This document shows positions 63,842-64,000 of a DNA stretch of 64,000 bases, in pieces. The notes below the pieces were generated by a model. It saw only the letters and a program-made list of their open reading frames with translations. It had not been told where the DNA came from and did no database searches. A program made the translations under genes and the position numbers. Position 1 is the first letter of the stretch. Each line of letters begins with the position of its first letter. The DNA is from an uncultured bacterium (GTDB lineage: Bacteria; Cyanobacteriota; Vampirovibrionia; Gastranaerophilales; Gastranaerophilaceae): NCBI GenBank assembly GCA_947073645.1, contig CAMTMK010000006.1, positions 1-64,000 of the forward strand, in the 5' to 3' direction.

Positions 63842-64000
63842 TTAACTTAATAATGCGTCTAATATTTCTGCGTTTCTTGAAGCTTTTTGTGTGTTGCGTA
63901 CTTGATTTCTGTACATATATGTTCTGAGTGCTTCTCTGATTAATTCTGATCTTGAACGATTTTCGTTACCTGCTACTTGATCAATTTCATCTAAAAATCT
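63842..64000 (-). CDS. Ribbon-helix-helix protein, paralogue of the 8.2-kb RHH gene (cut by window edge)
   Basis: The C-terminal 52 residues are present; the start lies beyond base 64000. RFLDEIDQVAGNENRSRSEL is followed by IREALRTYMYRNQVRNTQKA and the end ASRNAEILDALLS. It is nearly superimposable on the protein at 8238-8426 (RIDQVADGENRSRSEL..., ARNAELLESLLE). A DNA-binding regulator or antitoxin is likely. Confidence 0.8.
   Translation of the reverse strand, partial: RFLDEIDQVAGNENRSRSELIREALRTYMYRNQVRNTQKASRNAEILDALLS

Noticed and set aside
63688-63927. Plus-strand frame at the window end
   Set aside because: Antisense to the RHH gene and its small partner, both of which have better evidence.

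Overview
The window reads as a chromosomal segment of a low-GC (roughly one-third G+C by eye), diderm, non-photosynthetic bacterium. My best placement is the Gastranaerophilales / Melainabacteria (Vampirovibrionia), the sister lineage of Cyanobacteria. Support comes from outer-membrane and LPS genes (kdsA, an OmpA-type protein, a predicted beta-barrel), cyanobacteria-like housekeeping genes (GH57 glucan enzyme, CtpA, YvcK), no photosynthesis genes, and many prepilin-like proteins carrying the mature N-terminus FTLAEVL. This assignment is inference; a 16S or marker-gene search was not possible. There is no transposase, phage module or CRISPR array.

Layout. 0-3.5 kb: end of panC, a membrane protein, an L10-leader RNA with rplJ-rplL, then prepilin gene A. 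3.4-8.4 kb: a RecBCD/AddAB-like helicase plus a separate PD-(D/E)XK nuclease, and small DNA-binding proteins. 8.6-12.2 kb: pyrH-frr-cdsA-rnc-rpe operon. 12.2-17.4 kb: small lineage-specific genes, a nucleotidyltransferase, tRNA-Asp, prepilin B, GH57 enzyme, rpsT. 17.5-21.6 kb: pxpA-like gene, yvcK, panB, coaD, coiled-coil protein. 21.7-25.2 kb: rpmG-tRNA-Trp-secE-nusG-rplK-rplA, then prepilin C. 25.2-32.1 kb: kdsA, an MBL-fold hydrolase, pheS, then on the minus strand prepilin D, a SIS protein, gatB and folP. 32-39.3 kb: uncharacterised membrane or secreted proteins, a radical SAM protein, cdd, prepilin E, ctpA, a secreted HExxH protein. 39.3-46.7 kb: TPR protein, DivIC/FtsB, beta-barrel candidate, gltX, rsmH-ftsL, degenerate HD-GYP protein. 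46.7-53.8 kb: gyrB, adk, map, prepilin F, tmk. 53.9-59.4 kb: catalytically degenerate M16 protein, OmpA-like protein, FliA-type sigma factor, CobO, large coiled-coil protein. 59.4-64 kb: rimP-nusA, tuf, prepilin G, and a small gene behind a ribbon-helix-helix gene.

The main discovery candidate is a dispersed family of seven prepilin-like genes (A-G). Each carries, inside the short leader that prepilin peptidase should remove, either a run of 9-11 identical bases (six genes) or an interrupted remnant of one (D). Read from the best-supported ATG, A and G are in frame (ON). B, C, E and F are out of frame and stop within a few codons of the tract (OFF). D has a CCCCTCCCC tract and is in frame (apparently locked ON). 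This is the pattern expected of slipped-strand phase variation. A 9-11 base tract could also be miscounted in assembly, so read-level checks would decide it. Genes A, C and G lie directly behind the terminators of rplL, rplA and tuf and share the same promoter layout.

Secondary signals are a helicase in which a decayed SF1 module is fused to an intact one, attenuator-like hairpins ahead of rimP-nusA and rpmG, a shared hairpin-plus-RBS element before rplJ, rplK and rplA, paired GC-rich spacer repeats around secE-nusG, and proteins missing key catalytic residues (HD-GYP, M16, RNase III).
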